Of a DNA stretch of 7,397 nt, positions 1 through 6,221 are shown one piece after another. A program made the translations under genes and the position numbers. Under the pieces are notes generated by a model. It was not told the DNA's origin. It made no database searches and worked only from the letters and a program-made list of their open reading frames with translations. This stretch comes from Anaerolineaceae bacterium. Lineage in GTDB: Bacteria; Chloroflexota; Anaerolineae; Anaerolineales; Anaerolineaceae. Positions within the stretch are counted from its first letter, which is position 1, and the number at the start of each line of letters is the position of its first letter. The DNA lies in NCBI GenBank assembly GCA_003446605.1, contig DMDF01000119.1, forward strand, positions 1 to 7,397. Direction: 5' to 3'.

Positions 1-647
1 GTACTTTTGAGAAGATAGCAAGGGCGCTATGGGAGATCTACGAAACCAATGATGCCTCTTTAGTGGAGATTAATCCATTGGTGATTTCTGAGGGTAATGG
101 ACTGATTGCTCTCGATGGAAAGATGACAGTTGATGATAATGCTCTTTTCAGGCATCCTGAATTGGCAGATCTGCGTGATCTTGACATGGAAGATTCTTAC
201 GAGATCGAAGCCCAAAAATATGGCATTTCTTATATCCATATGAATGGAAATATCGGCTGTTTGGTAAATGGAGCTGGTTTAGCCATGGCAACTATGGATA
301 TCCTGAAACTCAAAGGGGGGGAACCAGCTAATTTCTTAGATATTGGTGGAGGTGCGGGGGCAGAAAAAGTTTCCTCTGCATTTCGCATCTTGCTTAGTGA
401 TAGCCAGGTTAAAGCGATTTTGGTGAATGTTTTCGGAGGGATCACACGCTGTGATGAAATTGCTAGAGGAATAACATCTGCAATCGCTGAACAAAAAGGT
501 TCTGAGATTCCGATTGTGATCCGTTTGGTGGGCACCAACGCTGAAGAAGGTTATCAAATCCTGGAAAAACATCAATTCCCTGTTTCTCTCTCGTTAACCG
601 ATGCAGCTGAAAAAACCATTGCGTTGGCAGGAGTGAATAAGAAATGA
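1..647 (+). CDS. sucC: Succinyl-CoA ligase (ADP/GDP-forming) beta subunit, 5'-truncated by the window
   Basis: This is the C-terminal 214 residues of the beta subunit of succinyl-CoA ligase, the TCA-cycle enzyme that interconverts succinyl-CoA plus NDP and succinate plus NTP. The frame is open from base 3 and the gene enters from the left edge. The fragment starts late in the ATP-grasp domain. VEINPLV lies at bases 63-83, and its Asn (72-74) and the Asp of LDGK (114-116) are 14 residues apart, like the Mg-nucleotide ligands N199 and D213 of E. coli SucC, so roughly 175 residues are missing. The CoA-ligase domain follows, with GCLVNGAGLAMATMD, the glycine loop FLDIGGGAG and ILVNVFGGITRCDEIA. 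The family usually has GGGAT where this has GGGAG. The TGA stop overlaps the sucD start (ATGA), implying translational coupling and equal subunit production. Nucleotide preference cannot be judged from this part. The identification is secure. Confidence 0.97.
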   Translation, partial: TFEKIARALWEIYETNDASLVEINPLVISEGNGLIALDGKMTVDDNALFRHPELADLRDLDMEDSYEIEAQKYGISYIHMNGNIGCLVNGAGLAMATMDILKLKGGEPANFLDIGGGAGAEKVSSAFRILLSDSQVKAILVNVFGGITRCDEIARGITSAIAEQKGSEIPIVIRLVGTNAEEGYQILEKHQFPVSLSLTDAAEKTIALAGVNKK

Positions 648-1504
648 GTATCTTAATCAACAGCGATACCAGGGTATTGGTACAGGGCATTACTGGCGAA
701 GAGGGTTTATATCATAGTGAGCTGATGCGAAATTACGGCACCAAGATTGTGGCAGGTGTAACTCCGAGAAAAGGTGGAGATTGGGTGCTTGATGAAAAAG
801 TACCGGTTTTTGATACGGTACAAACTGCCGTCAAGGCTACCGGGGCTGATGTAAGCGTCATCTTTGTGCCGGCGAAATTTGCGTTCGATTCCATCTATGA
901 GGCGATCGATTCTCAAATTCCTCTGGTTGTGTGTATCACCGAAGGCATCCCTGCTATGGATATGTTGAAGATCAAATCGATCCTGCGTACCTCTAGCACG
1001 ATTATGATTGGACCGAACTCACCTGGATTGATCACACCTGGTGCATGCAAGGTTGGAATTATTCCCGGAAATATCACCGAGCCGGGTAATATCGGTGTTG
1101 TCTCCCGTTCAGGGACATTAACCTATGAAGTACTGTACGCTCTAAAGCAGAATAAGCTGGGGGTATCAACCTGCGTGGGTATTGGCGGTGATGCCATTAT
1201 TGGGTCGGGTTTCACTGATATTCTGGTAATGTTCGATCAGGATCCCAATACAGAGAAGGTTGTACTGATAGGTGAAATTGGTGGTAAAGAGGAAGATCTA
1301 GCTGCGGATTTCATCGCAACAGAGATGACCAAGCCAGTGGTTGCATACATTGCAGGTCGCACCGCTCCGAAGGGGAAACGGATGGGACATGCTGGTGCGA
1401 TCATCGAAGGAAGAGCAGGATCAGCAGCACAGAAGATCGAGCTGTTCAGGAAAGCCGGTGTGAAAGTGGCGGAATACCCTGAAGATATTCCTGCTCTTCT
1501 CTAA
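644..1504 (+). CDS. sucD: Succinyl-CoA ligase (ADP/GDP-forming) alpha subunit
   Basis: This is the catalytic alpha subunit (286 aa, normal family length is about 290), which binds CoA and carries the phosphohistidine intermediate. The N-terminal CoA-binding Rossmann domain has QGITGEEGLYHSE at residues 14-26 and VTPRKGGD at 39-46. IGPNSPGLITPG follows at 122-133, then SRSGTLTYE at 154-162. The active-site histidine is His249 in KRMGHAGAI. Together with the C-terminal part of SucC it forms the usual alpha-beta unit. The ATG overlaps the sucC stop by four bases, and an AGGAG Shine-Dalgarno (629-633) inside the sucC tail sits about 10 bases upstream, which fixes the start. The gene ends 21 bp from the convergent acyl carrier protein gene with no clear hairpin terminator. 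All expected motifs are present and nothing suggests degeneration. Confidence 0.97.
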   Translation: MSILINSDTRVLVQGITGEEGLYHSELMRNYGTKIVAGVTPRKGGDWVLDEKVPVFDTVQTAVKATGADVSVIFVPAKFAFDSIYEAIDSQIPLVVCITEGIPAMDMLKIKSILRTSSTIMIGPNSPGLITPGACKVGIIPGNITEPGNIGVVSRSGTLTYEVLYALKQNKLGVSTCVGIGGDAIIGSGFTDILVMFDQDPNTEKVVLIGEIGGKEEDLAADFIATEMTKPVVAYIAGRTAPKGKRMGHAGAIIEGRAGSAAQKIELFRKAGVKVAEYPEDIPALL

Positions 1505-1525
1505 GATAATCTTCCTTGTGATCTA

Positions 1526-1756
1526 CTACTTCTTTTCGATGAAATCAACTGCATCTTTGACAGTCTTGATATTCCTGGCATCCTCATCAGAAATAGAAAG
1601 GTCAAATTTCTCGCAAAGACCATCAATGAGGAAGAATTGATCCATGGAATCCGCTTTCAGATCATCTACAAAACTGGTGTTAATAGTGATATCTTTTTCA
1701 TCTACCTTCAAAACGTCCACGATCACTTCTTTTACACCTTTCAATACATCACTCAT
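1526..1756 (-). CDS. Acyl carrier protein (atypical helix II)
   Basis: This is a 76-aa single-domain acyl carrier protein, which carries acyl chains on a 4'-phosphopantetheine arm. The attachment site is Ser37 in DLKADSMDQ (canonical DSLD). The C-terminal half, SDEDARNIKTVKDAVDFI, is typical of fatty-acid ACPs. Helix II is unusual: after DSMD it reads QFFLIDGLCEKF, so the conserved acidic positions equivalent to E. coli Glu41 and Glu47 are Phe and Cys. These residues normally help ACP dock with partner enzymes. The start is supported by GGAGGT (bases 1763-1768, complement strand) six bases upstream. The gene stands alone, divergent from fni and convergent with sucD, with no synthase, transferase or ketosynthase beside it. 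It could be the housekeeping AcpP or a specialised paralogue; the window cannot decide, so no symbol is given. Confidence 0.9.
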   Translation of the reverse strand: MSDVLKGVKEVIVDVLKVDEKDITINTSFVDDLKADSMDQFFLIDGLCEKFDLSISDEDARNIKTVKDAVDFIEKK

Positions 1757-1785
1757 GCAGTTACCTCCAAATGCTTTTTAAATGT

Positions 1786-1798
1786 AAAATCAATTATA
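1786..1798 (-). promoter_or_regulatory. Candidate -10 box and start region for the acyl carrier protein gene
   Basis: A perfect TATAAT on the minus strand (plus-strand bases 1793-1798) lies about 36 bases upstream of the ACP start, which would give a 5' leader of about 30 nt containing the GGAGGT ribosome site. The best -35 candidate is TTGTAT with a short 15-base spacer, so the -35 element is weak. The region is AT-rich, so chance matches are likely. No clear promoter facing fni is visible in the same 80 bp; a TATAGT at 1795-1800 on the plus strand overlaps this box but lacks a partner. Confidence 0.4.
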
Positions 1799-1836
1799 GT
1801 ATTAAACACAAAAATACAAGAAGTGTTGCAGAATTG

Positions 1837-2862
1837 ATGAATGAAAAAATAATCCATACCCGAAAAGATGATCATATCCGTATCAATAACGAGGAAGATG
1901 TGCAATCTGCAGTACCTAACGAATTTGATAAATTCTATTTCGAGCATCAAGCTCTACCTGAACTCAATCTGGTCGATATTGATACCTCTGTCAACATATT
2001 TCGGAAGGTACAATATGCTCCGTTGCTGATCTCCTCCATGATCGGTGGAACCGAACAATCCCATGAATTGAATGCACGTCTGGCTCGGGCTGCACAGCAT
2101 TTTAATATTGGCATGGGTGTTGGCTCACAGAGAATTATTTTACAGCATCCTGAGACCAATCAATTTTTCAATTTGCGGACTTATGCCCCGGATATTAATC
2201 TGTTTGCAAATATTGGAGCTGTGCAGCTGAATAATTCGGTTACCTTCGATGACTGCAGGCAGCTGGTGGAAGAAATTGGTGCTGATGCATTGATCTTACA
2301 TTTGAATCCGTTACAAGAGGCACTGCAGTCTGAAGGGAATACGAATTTTGCAGGGTTGTTATCTAAGATCGAGAGTCTGTGCAGGCAGTTGCCCTACCCT
2401 GTGATCGTGAAAGAAGTAGGATGGGGAATTTCAGCAGAAACTGCCAGACGGCTTCAGGAGGCAGGGGTTTCTGCCATTGATGTGGCAGGAGCTGGTGGAA
2501 CGTCCTGGTCGGAAGTGGAAAAATACCGCATGACATCTGAAGCGCACAGGGAAGTTGCAGCATCTTTCAGGAATTGGGGTATTACCACTGCACAATCCAT
2601 CATAGAGGTCAAGGAAAATACGAATGGGTTGACGCTGTTTGCTTCAGGTGGATTGCGAAATGGGGTGGATGTGGCAAAATGTATTGCGCTGGGTGCAGAT
2701 TGCTGCGGTTTTGCAGGTCTCTTTTTTCGTGCGGCGATGCAATCGGAACAGAAATTATTTGATACCATTGACCAGATCATCAGGGGACTGCGTATCAGTA
2801 TGTTTGCAGCAAGTGCGGGGGATGTGCAAGAGCTAAAGAACAAAAGATTGCAGCGGCGTTAG
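1837..2862 (+). CDS. fni: Isopentenyl-diphosphate delta-isomerase, type 2 (FMN-dependent)
   Basis: Fni interconverts isopentenyl diphosphate and dimethylallyl diphosphate in the cytoplasm, using reduced FMN and Mg. With the start placed at the ATG at 1837 the protein is 341 aa, close to the usual 350. It shows the family motifs in order: TRKDDHI at 8-14, LLISSMIGGT at 63-72, HLNPLQE at 155-161 (the His, Asn, Gln and Glu of the substrate and Mg site), VKEVGWGIS at 191-199, GAGGTSW at 218-224, the FMN-phosphate segment ASGGLRNGVDVAK at 269-281, and GLRISMFAASA at 317-327. An in-frame ATG 22 codons upstream (1771) adds residues unlike the family and sits next to the ACP ribosome site, so I rejected it. 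There is no strong ribosome site; AAGAAG lies about 13 bases upstream. The stop is 1 bp before the prenyl synthase gene, consistent with one isoprenoid operon. The window does not show whether IPP comes from the mevalonate or the MEP route. Confidence 0.95.
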   Translation: MNEKIIHTRKDDHIRINNEEDVQSAVPNEFDKFYFEHQALPELNLVDIDTSVNIFRKVQYAPLLISSMIGGTEQSHELNARLARAAQHFNIGMGVGSQRIILQHPETNQFFNLRTYAPDINLFANIGAVQLNNSVTFDDCRQLVEEIGADALILHLNPLQEALQSEGNTNFAGLLSKIESLCRQLPYPVIVKEVGWGISAETARRLQEAGVSAIDVAGAGGTSWSEVEKYRMTSEAHREVAASFRNWGITTAQSIIEVKENTNGLTLFASGGLRNGVDVAKCIALGADCCGFAGLFFRAAMQSEQKLFDTIDQIIRGLRISMFAASAGDVQELKNKRLQRR

Positions 2863-2863
2863 T

Positions 2864-3874
2864 ATGGATCTTTCTGACTATCAAGACCTTTTTCTGCCCG
2901 CAATAGAAGCGAGATTGATCAGCGATCTACATACCCACTTGGATGATGCCTATCCAGAGTTAAAAGAATCGATCTTCTACCATTTCGGAATCACATCCGA
3001 AAAAGAAGGGGGAGGGGGAAAGAGGGTACGCCCACTGTTGGTACTGTTGACCGCAGATATATTGGGTATCGACTGGACTTCTGTCCTTCCCATGGCATCT
3101 GCGGTTGAGATGCTGCATAATTTTTCCCTGATTCATGATGATATCGAAGACCACAGTTCAACTCGCCGTGGAAGGTTAACTGTCTGGGAAAAATGGGGTA
3201 TTGAAAAAGCAGTTAACATTGGTGATGTTTTGTACTCCATGGCAATGCAAACGATTCAATCCCCAGACTTGCCATTTAATGCTGCATCTGTTTCAGAAAG
3301 CGCATTGATTTTTTCCAGGACTGCTTTTGAATTACTGCAGGGGCAACAGATGGATATGGATTTTGAAGGGATTGCAACTCTCCAGACGGAAGATTACCTG
3401 AAAATGATCGCTGGAAAAACCGGAGCGCTGCTGGCGTATTCCTGTGAAGTTAGTGCGATTCTCAGAAGATGTACAACGGATATCCGTAACCACCTGTGGG
3501 CGGTAGGAATGAACCTTGGATTATCTTTTCAGGTCTATGATGACTGGCTGGGTATTTGGGGGGAAGAGCGACAAACGGGAAAACCCACCTTCAACGATTT
3601 GCTGGCACATAAAGTGAGCTACCCGGTGCTGTTAGGGTTATCCAGAAGCGCAGATTTTCGAGAATTATGGCTTGACGATCAGCCACCCTCAACGCATAAA
3701 GTACAACGCATGGCAGAACTGCTGGTAAAATCAGGCATTGATAGGGAAGTACTGGTGAAATCCGAGGAATACAACAACCTCGCGATTTCTTTTTTAGAAA
3801 AGATCACAGGAAATTTGGATTCAAAAAATGCATTGCAGGATTTATTGAAGGACCTTGTAAAACGAAAAAAATAA
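2864..3874 (+). CDS. Polyprenyl (probably geranylgeranyl) diphosphate synthase, short-chain trans-type
   Basis: This is a 336-aa all-helical trans-prenyltransferase that condenses IPP onto allylic diphosphates. Motifs in order are GGKRVRP at 51-57, the first Asp-rich motif DDIED at 92-96 followed by RRGRLTVW at 101-108, GQQMDMD at 160-166, the KTG motif at 185-187, and the second Asp-rich region at 226-230, which reads DDWLG with Gly in place of the usual last Asp. GIWGE and TGKP then follow. The first motif has no two-residue insertion, and Phe87 lies five residues before it. From established work on chain-length determination this pattern suggests a type I, C20-type synthase, but the product is inferred. 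The gene starts 1 bp after fni with no evident ribosome site, so translation is probably coupled. DDxLG second motifs are, as I recall, common in actinobacterial-type synthases and need not abolish activity. Ether- or carotenoid-type lipids, quinones or other isoprenoids are possible end products. Confidence 0.93.
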   Translation: MDLSDYQDLFLPAIEARLISDLHTHLDDAYPELKESIFYHFGITSEKEGGGGKRVRPLLVLLTADILGIDWTSVLPMASAVEMLHNFSLIHDDIEDHSSTRRGRLTVWEKWGIEKAVNIGDVLYSMAMQTIQSPDLPFNAASVSESALIFSRTAFELLQGQQMDMDFEGIATLQTEDYLKMIAGKTGALLAYSCEVSAILRRCTTDIRNHLWAVGMNLGLSFQVYDDWLGIWGEERQTGKPTFNDLLAHKVSYPVLLGLSRSADFRELWLDDQPPSTHKVQRMAELLVKSGIDREVLVKSEEYNNLAISFLEKITGNLDSKNALQDLLKDLVKRKK

Positions 3875-3883
3875 GTATTTACT

Positions 3884-3894
3884 AGAGGAAAGGG
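3884..3894 (+). promoter_or_regulatory. Ribosome binding site of folE
   Basis: The purine-rich run AGAGGAAAGGG ends seven bases before the folE ATG at 3902 and fills most of the 27-bp gap after the prenyl synthase gene. It gives folE independent initiation, unlike the coupled start of the preceding gene, and supports the chosen folE start. No promoter is evident in the gap, so folE is probably co-transcribed with fni. Confidence 0.7.
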
Positions 3895-3901
3895 AAGAAA
3901 C

Positions 3902-4546
3902 ATGACCAGAGTTGAATGTAATGAGTCTGAACTGTTTCAATTTGCGCAGCTATTTTGTGATTCGGAAGTAGATCTAAAAAAGATCGAAAAGTCGGTGAAA
4001 GATATTCTTGAAGCAATCGGGGAAGACCCAGACCGTGAAGGGTTGCAGAAGACCCCTGACAGAGTAGCACGCGCATACCGTGAAATGTTGGAAGGTTATC
4101 GCACGGACCCCATCAAACTTGTAAACAAAGCCCTTTTCACGGTTGAATATGATGACATGGTGATCGTGCGCGATATCGAATTTTTCAGCATGTGCGAACA
4201 TCATATGCTGCCATTCCTGGGGCGAGCGCATGTGGCTTATCTGCCGAAAGATAAAGTGATCGGTCTCTCAAAGATCCCGCGTATTGTGGATATGTTCTCA
4301 CGCAGATTGCAGGTGCAGGAGCGCATGACACGACAGATCGCTGATTTTTTGAACATTCTGTTGAACCCACGTGGAGTAGCCGTGGTGGTAGAAGCTGTGC
4401 ATATGTGTGCTATGGTGCGTGGGGTCCGGAAACATGATGCACGTATGACCACTTCTTCCATGTTAGGGGCTTTCAGAACAAGGGATGCTACACGGATGGA
4501 GTTTCTAGATAATATTTCACGAGGAGCAAGACCACTGGAATTTTAG
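3902..4546 (+). CDS. folE: GTP cyclohydrolase I, type IA
   Basis: FolE converts GTP to 7,8-dihydroneopterin triphosphate and formate, the first step of folate and other pterin synthesis. At 214 aa it matches the zinc-dependent IA family (about 190-220). The helical N-terminal part contains DREGLQKTPDRVARAY (44-59). The core carries FSMCEHHMLPF at 95-105, giving zinc ligands Cys98 and His101, with Cys169 in HMCAMVRGVRKH as the third. GLSKIPRIVDMFSRRLQVQER at 121-141 is the substrate-binding and tunnel region. The last conserved block reads RKHDARMTTS, with His where many homologues have Pro. All three zinc ligands are present, so an active zinc enzyme is expected. It is the last gene of the fni run and ends 1 bp from the end of folK on the other strand, so the remaining pterin genes face it tail to tail. 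Confidence 0.97.
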   Translation: MTRVECNESELFQFAQLFCDSEVDLKKIEKSVKDILEAIGEDPDREGLQKTPDRVARAYREMLEGYRTDPIKLVNKALFTVEYDDMVIVRDIEFFSMCEHHMLPFLGRAHVAYLPKDKVIGLSKIPRIVDMFSRRLQVQERMTRQIADFLNILLNPRGVAVVVEAVHMCAMVRGVRKHDARMTTSSMLGAFRTRDATRMEFLDNISRGARPLEF

Positions 4547-4547
4547 G

Positions 4548-5012
4548 CTATAGGCAATTCGCATAGAAGCTTGCCAGACCCTGGTCAATCATTTCCTGTG
4601 CAGTATCCTGCAGGAATCTCCCTGAATCAGGGTCTTTTAATTCTGGTAATAGCTCGGCTACTGGAACGGTAATGAAAAATTTATCCCATAACCCCTGGTC
4701 GATCACTTCACCGTCGTAGATGATAATATCCACATCGATCGTCCTGGGAGCGTTCCTGTCCGGAAAGCGCTCGCGCTTGAGTTGGGTTTCAATGGGATTG
4801 ATTATCTCTGCCTTAATGGATTGGCGATCACAGGTGGTGTCAATTTTAACCACAATATTGAGAAAATCCGGACCACTGCTGCCGTAGGCTGTTGTTTTCC
4901 AGATTCCTGAACACTCCACGATTGAGCAGCTTTTACGGAGCAGATCTAAAGCTGCCTGGATATTAGACTTCGGCTGAATATTTGAACCGATCAAGAGATA
5001 TGCAGTATGCAT
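4548..5012 (-). CDS. folK: 6-hydroxymethyl-7,8-dihydropterin pyrophosphokinase (HPPK)
   Basis: FolK transfers pyrophosphate from ATP to 6-hydroxymethyl-7,8-dihydropterin, preparing it for dihydropteroate synthase. The 154-aa length matches single-domain HPPKs. It starts with the family opening YLLIGSNIQP at residues 5-14, has the pterin-site segment GPDFLNIVVKI at 48-58, and the signature LKRERFPDRNAPRTIDVDII at 78-97. Asp93 and Asp95 there correspond to the Mg-binding pair of E. coli HPPK (Asp95, Asp97). The usual Gly before the PRT triplet is Ala here. It is the last gene of the minus-strand operon, four bases after folB, with only a weak GGGAT ribosome signal, so coupling to folB is likely. 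No dihydropteroate synthase domain is fused, and folP is not in the window. Confidence 0.95.
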   Translation of the reverse strand: MHTAYLLIGSNIQPKSNIQAALDLLRKSCSIVECSGIWKTTAYGSSGPDFLNIVVKIDTTCDRQSIKAEIINPIETQLKRERFPDRNAPRTIDVDIIIYDGEVIDQGLWDKFFITVPVAELLPELKDPDSGRFLQDTAQEMIDQGLASFYANCL

Positions 5013-5016
5013 AGCT

Positions 5017-5373
5017 TTATCCCGTATTTTTACGTGTGATTTCCACTCCTACTGATTTTGAAAATCGAACGGCGCCGGGTTTTTCAACCCTAACTTTCAC
5101 TTTCTTCACCCCTACCGTCTTTAAACAAATACCCGCAATATCTTCCGCCAGCGCTTCTACCGTGTAGCGTGATACTTTTTCAACATGGGCGATGATAGCT
5201 TTTGTAATGGTTCGATAATTGGTGCAGTCCTCGATATTATCTGATGCTGCCCCCTTAGTGATATCGGTGTACAATACCACATTGACTACAATATCCTGCG
5301 GTTGCGAGCGTTCGCGATCGCTGATCCCAATTACACCCCGTATCATTAAATCATTGATAAATACTTTATCCAT
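5017..5373 (-). CDS. folB: Dihydroneopterin aldolase
   Basis: FolB cleaves 7,8-dihydroneopterin to 6-hydroxymethyl-7,8-dihydropterin and glycolaldehyde; many family members also epimerise to dihydromonapterin. At 118 aa it has the normal T-fold length. Motifs are the opening FINDLMIRGVIGI at 5-17, Glu21 in DRERSQPQ, Tyr53 in NYRTI, Glu73 in TVEALAEDIA (pterin anchor) and Lys98 in VRVEKPGAV. By comparison with characterised aldolases Tyr53 and Lys98 are the catalytic residues. It sits 8 bp after the SDR gene and 4 bp before folK on the minus strand, and its ribosome site is weak, pointing to coupled translation within the operon. The close relative FolX (dihydroneopterin triphosphate epimerase) shares the fold; the folK neighbour favours FolB. 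Together with FolE and FolK it lacks only the dephosphorylation step to reach the HPPK product. Confidence 0.92.
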   Translation of the reverse strand: MDKVFINDLMIRGVIGISDRERSQPQDIVVNVVLYTDITKGAASDNIEDCTNYRTITKAIIAHVEKVSRYTVEALAEDIAGICLKTVGVKKVKVRVEKPGAVRFSKSVGVEITRKNTG

Positions 5374-5381
5374 ACTTTACT

Positions 5382-6107
5382 TTAGACTAAATGTCTTCCT
5401 CCATCAATGTGAATGATTTCTCCGGTGATATAGCGAGGAGATTCTAACAAGAATAAAAATGAATGTATCACCTCATCCATTTCAGCCCAACGACCAGCTG
5501 GCACCTGTTTGATGATACTATCGCTTTCACTCCCATCGGAAGGGGGTAGAATGGCACCCAGTGCCATTCCGTTAACCTGAAATTGAGGTGCAAGTGCAAG
5601 CGCAGATGCTTTGGTGAGGGCTGCCAGCCCAGATTTACTGATGGTGTAAGCAAAATGGTCCTTGCCCGGACGCAATGCCCGCCAATCGAGAAGATTGATG
5701 ATGCGACCTTCTGAATTTTTTGTTGAATTTGCATACGCCTGTGTTAGCAAAAATGGCATGGTCAGATTGACTGATTGGTGCATATTCCAATCCTGAATGG
5801 ATGTATCTCGCAGCGTGTTCTGTAAAAAGATGGATGCATTATTAACCAGGGCGTAAATTTCATACTGAGTGAATATAGGCTCAAATGCCTCTATTGCCTC
5901 TTCAGGATGATCAAAATTAGCTTGGATGAGATCACAAGCACTACCCAGGTTCTGTATCTCCTGTTGTACTTGCAATGCTTCGTCTTTTGAACGGCTGTAG
6001 TGCAGAAAGATGTGTACACCTTGCTGTGCGGCTGCCACAGCAAAAGCGCGACCTATACGTTTAGAAGCTCCAGTGATGAGAATTCTTTTCCCTTTGATAT
6101 TGCTCAT
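5382..6107 (-). CDS. Pteridine-reductase-like short-chain dehydrogenase (PTR1/FolM type)
   Basis: This 241-aa NADPH-type short-chain dehydrogenase heads the SDR-folB-folK operon. The Rossmann glycine motif is TGASKRIGR at residues 12-20 and the cofactor strand is LHYSRS at 35-40, resembling the HYHRS motif of Leishmania pteridine reductase PTR1, where Arg contacts the NADPH phosphate. NNAS is at 89-92. Where most SDRs have the catalytic Ser, this protein has Asp141 in INLLDWRAL, followed 13 residues later by Tyr154 and then Lys158 (YTISK). PTR1 has the same Asp, 13-residue spacing and Tyr-x3-Lys. RYITGEIIHIDGGR (225-238) closes the fold. The SDR family is certain. The role in reducing dihydropterin or dihydrofolate is inferred from these residues and the folate neighbours. 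Alternatives are a FolM-like dihydromonapterin reductase or a generic 3-oxoacyl reductase; the Asp argues against the latter. Confidence 0.85.
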   Translation of the reverse strand: MSNIKGKRILITGASKRIGRAFAVAAAQQGVHIFLHYSRSKDEALQVQQEIQNLGSACDLIQANFDHPEEAIEAFEPIFTQYEIYALVNNASIFLQNTLRDTSIQDWNMHQSVNLTMPFLLTQAYANSTKNSEGRIINLLDWRALRPGKDHFAYTISKSGLAALTKASALALAPQFQVNGMALGAILPPSDGSESDSIIKQVPAGRWAEMDEVIHSFLFLLESPRYITGEIIHIDGGRHLV

Positions 6108-6118
6108 TGTTTAATTCT

Positions 6119-6146
6119 ATCCTACAAGAATAACCTCTGCTGTCAA
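6119..6146 (-). promoter_or_regulatory. Candidate promoter of the SDR-folB-folK operon
   Basis: On the minus strand a perfect TTGACA (plus bases 6141-6146) is followed after 16 bases by TAGGAT (6119-6124), four of six matches to the -10 consensus. A start about seven bases downstream of the -10 would leave a leader of only about five bases before the SDR ATG at 6107, so the transcript would be nearly leaderless. No Shine-Dalgarno exists outside this box, in keeping with that. The sequence is seen; promoter function is inferred. Confidence 0.4.
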
Positions 6147-6164
6147 TAGGGATATTCTGCAAAA

Positions 6165-6200
6165 TTGTTAATAATTATGAAAATAATCATATAATATAAT
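6165..6200 (+). promoter_or_regulatory. Candidate promoter and operator of the copZ-copA operon
   Basis: TTGTTA (6165-6170) and TATAAT (6190-6195) are separated by 19 bases, longer than the optimal 17. The spacer holds an imperfect inverted repeat, ATAATTAT (6171-6178) and ATAATCAT (6183-6190), with 7 of 8 pairs matching around a GAAA centre. Long spacers carrying a dyad are typical of promoters activated by MerR-family copper regulators such as CueR. A second TATAAT overlaps at 6195-6200. The predicted start near 6202 leaves a 20-base leader with an AAAGGA ribosome site. The AT-rich background makes chance matches likely, and no regulator gene is in the window. Confidence 0.4.
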
Positions 6201-6221
6201 ATTGTCGAGAAAGGATGAAAA

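Noticed and set aside
230..690. Three overlapping minus-strand open frames within sucC and the start of sucD.
   Set aside because: All are antisense to conserved ligase sequence with no domain or ribosome site; they are shadows.
1503..1513. AAGATAATCTT palindrome after sucD as a possible terminator.
   Set aside because: The arms are five bases with a one-base centre and no T-run, which cannot form a stable hairpin. A longer pairing of GAAGAT near 1481 with ATCTTC is too weak and widely spaced.
1771..1836. In-frame N-terminal extension of fni by 22 codons from the ATG at 1771.
   Set aside because: The extra residues do not resemble type 2 isomerases, have no ribosome site, and overlap the leader and -10 region of the divergent ACP gene. 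The family-like sequence begins at the ATG at 1837.
2454..2843. 129-codon open frame on the minus strand inside fni.
   Set aside because: It is wholly antisense to well-conserved fni motifs, has no recognisable domain and is rich in Ser and Pro as expected for a shadow frame.
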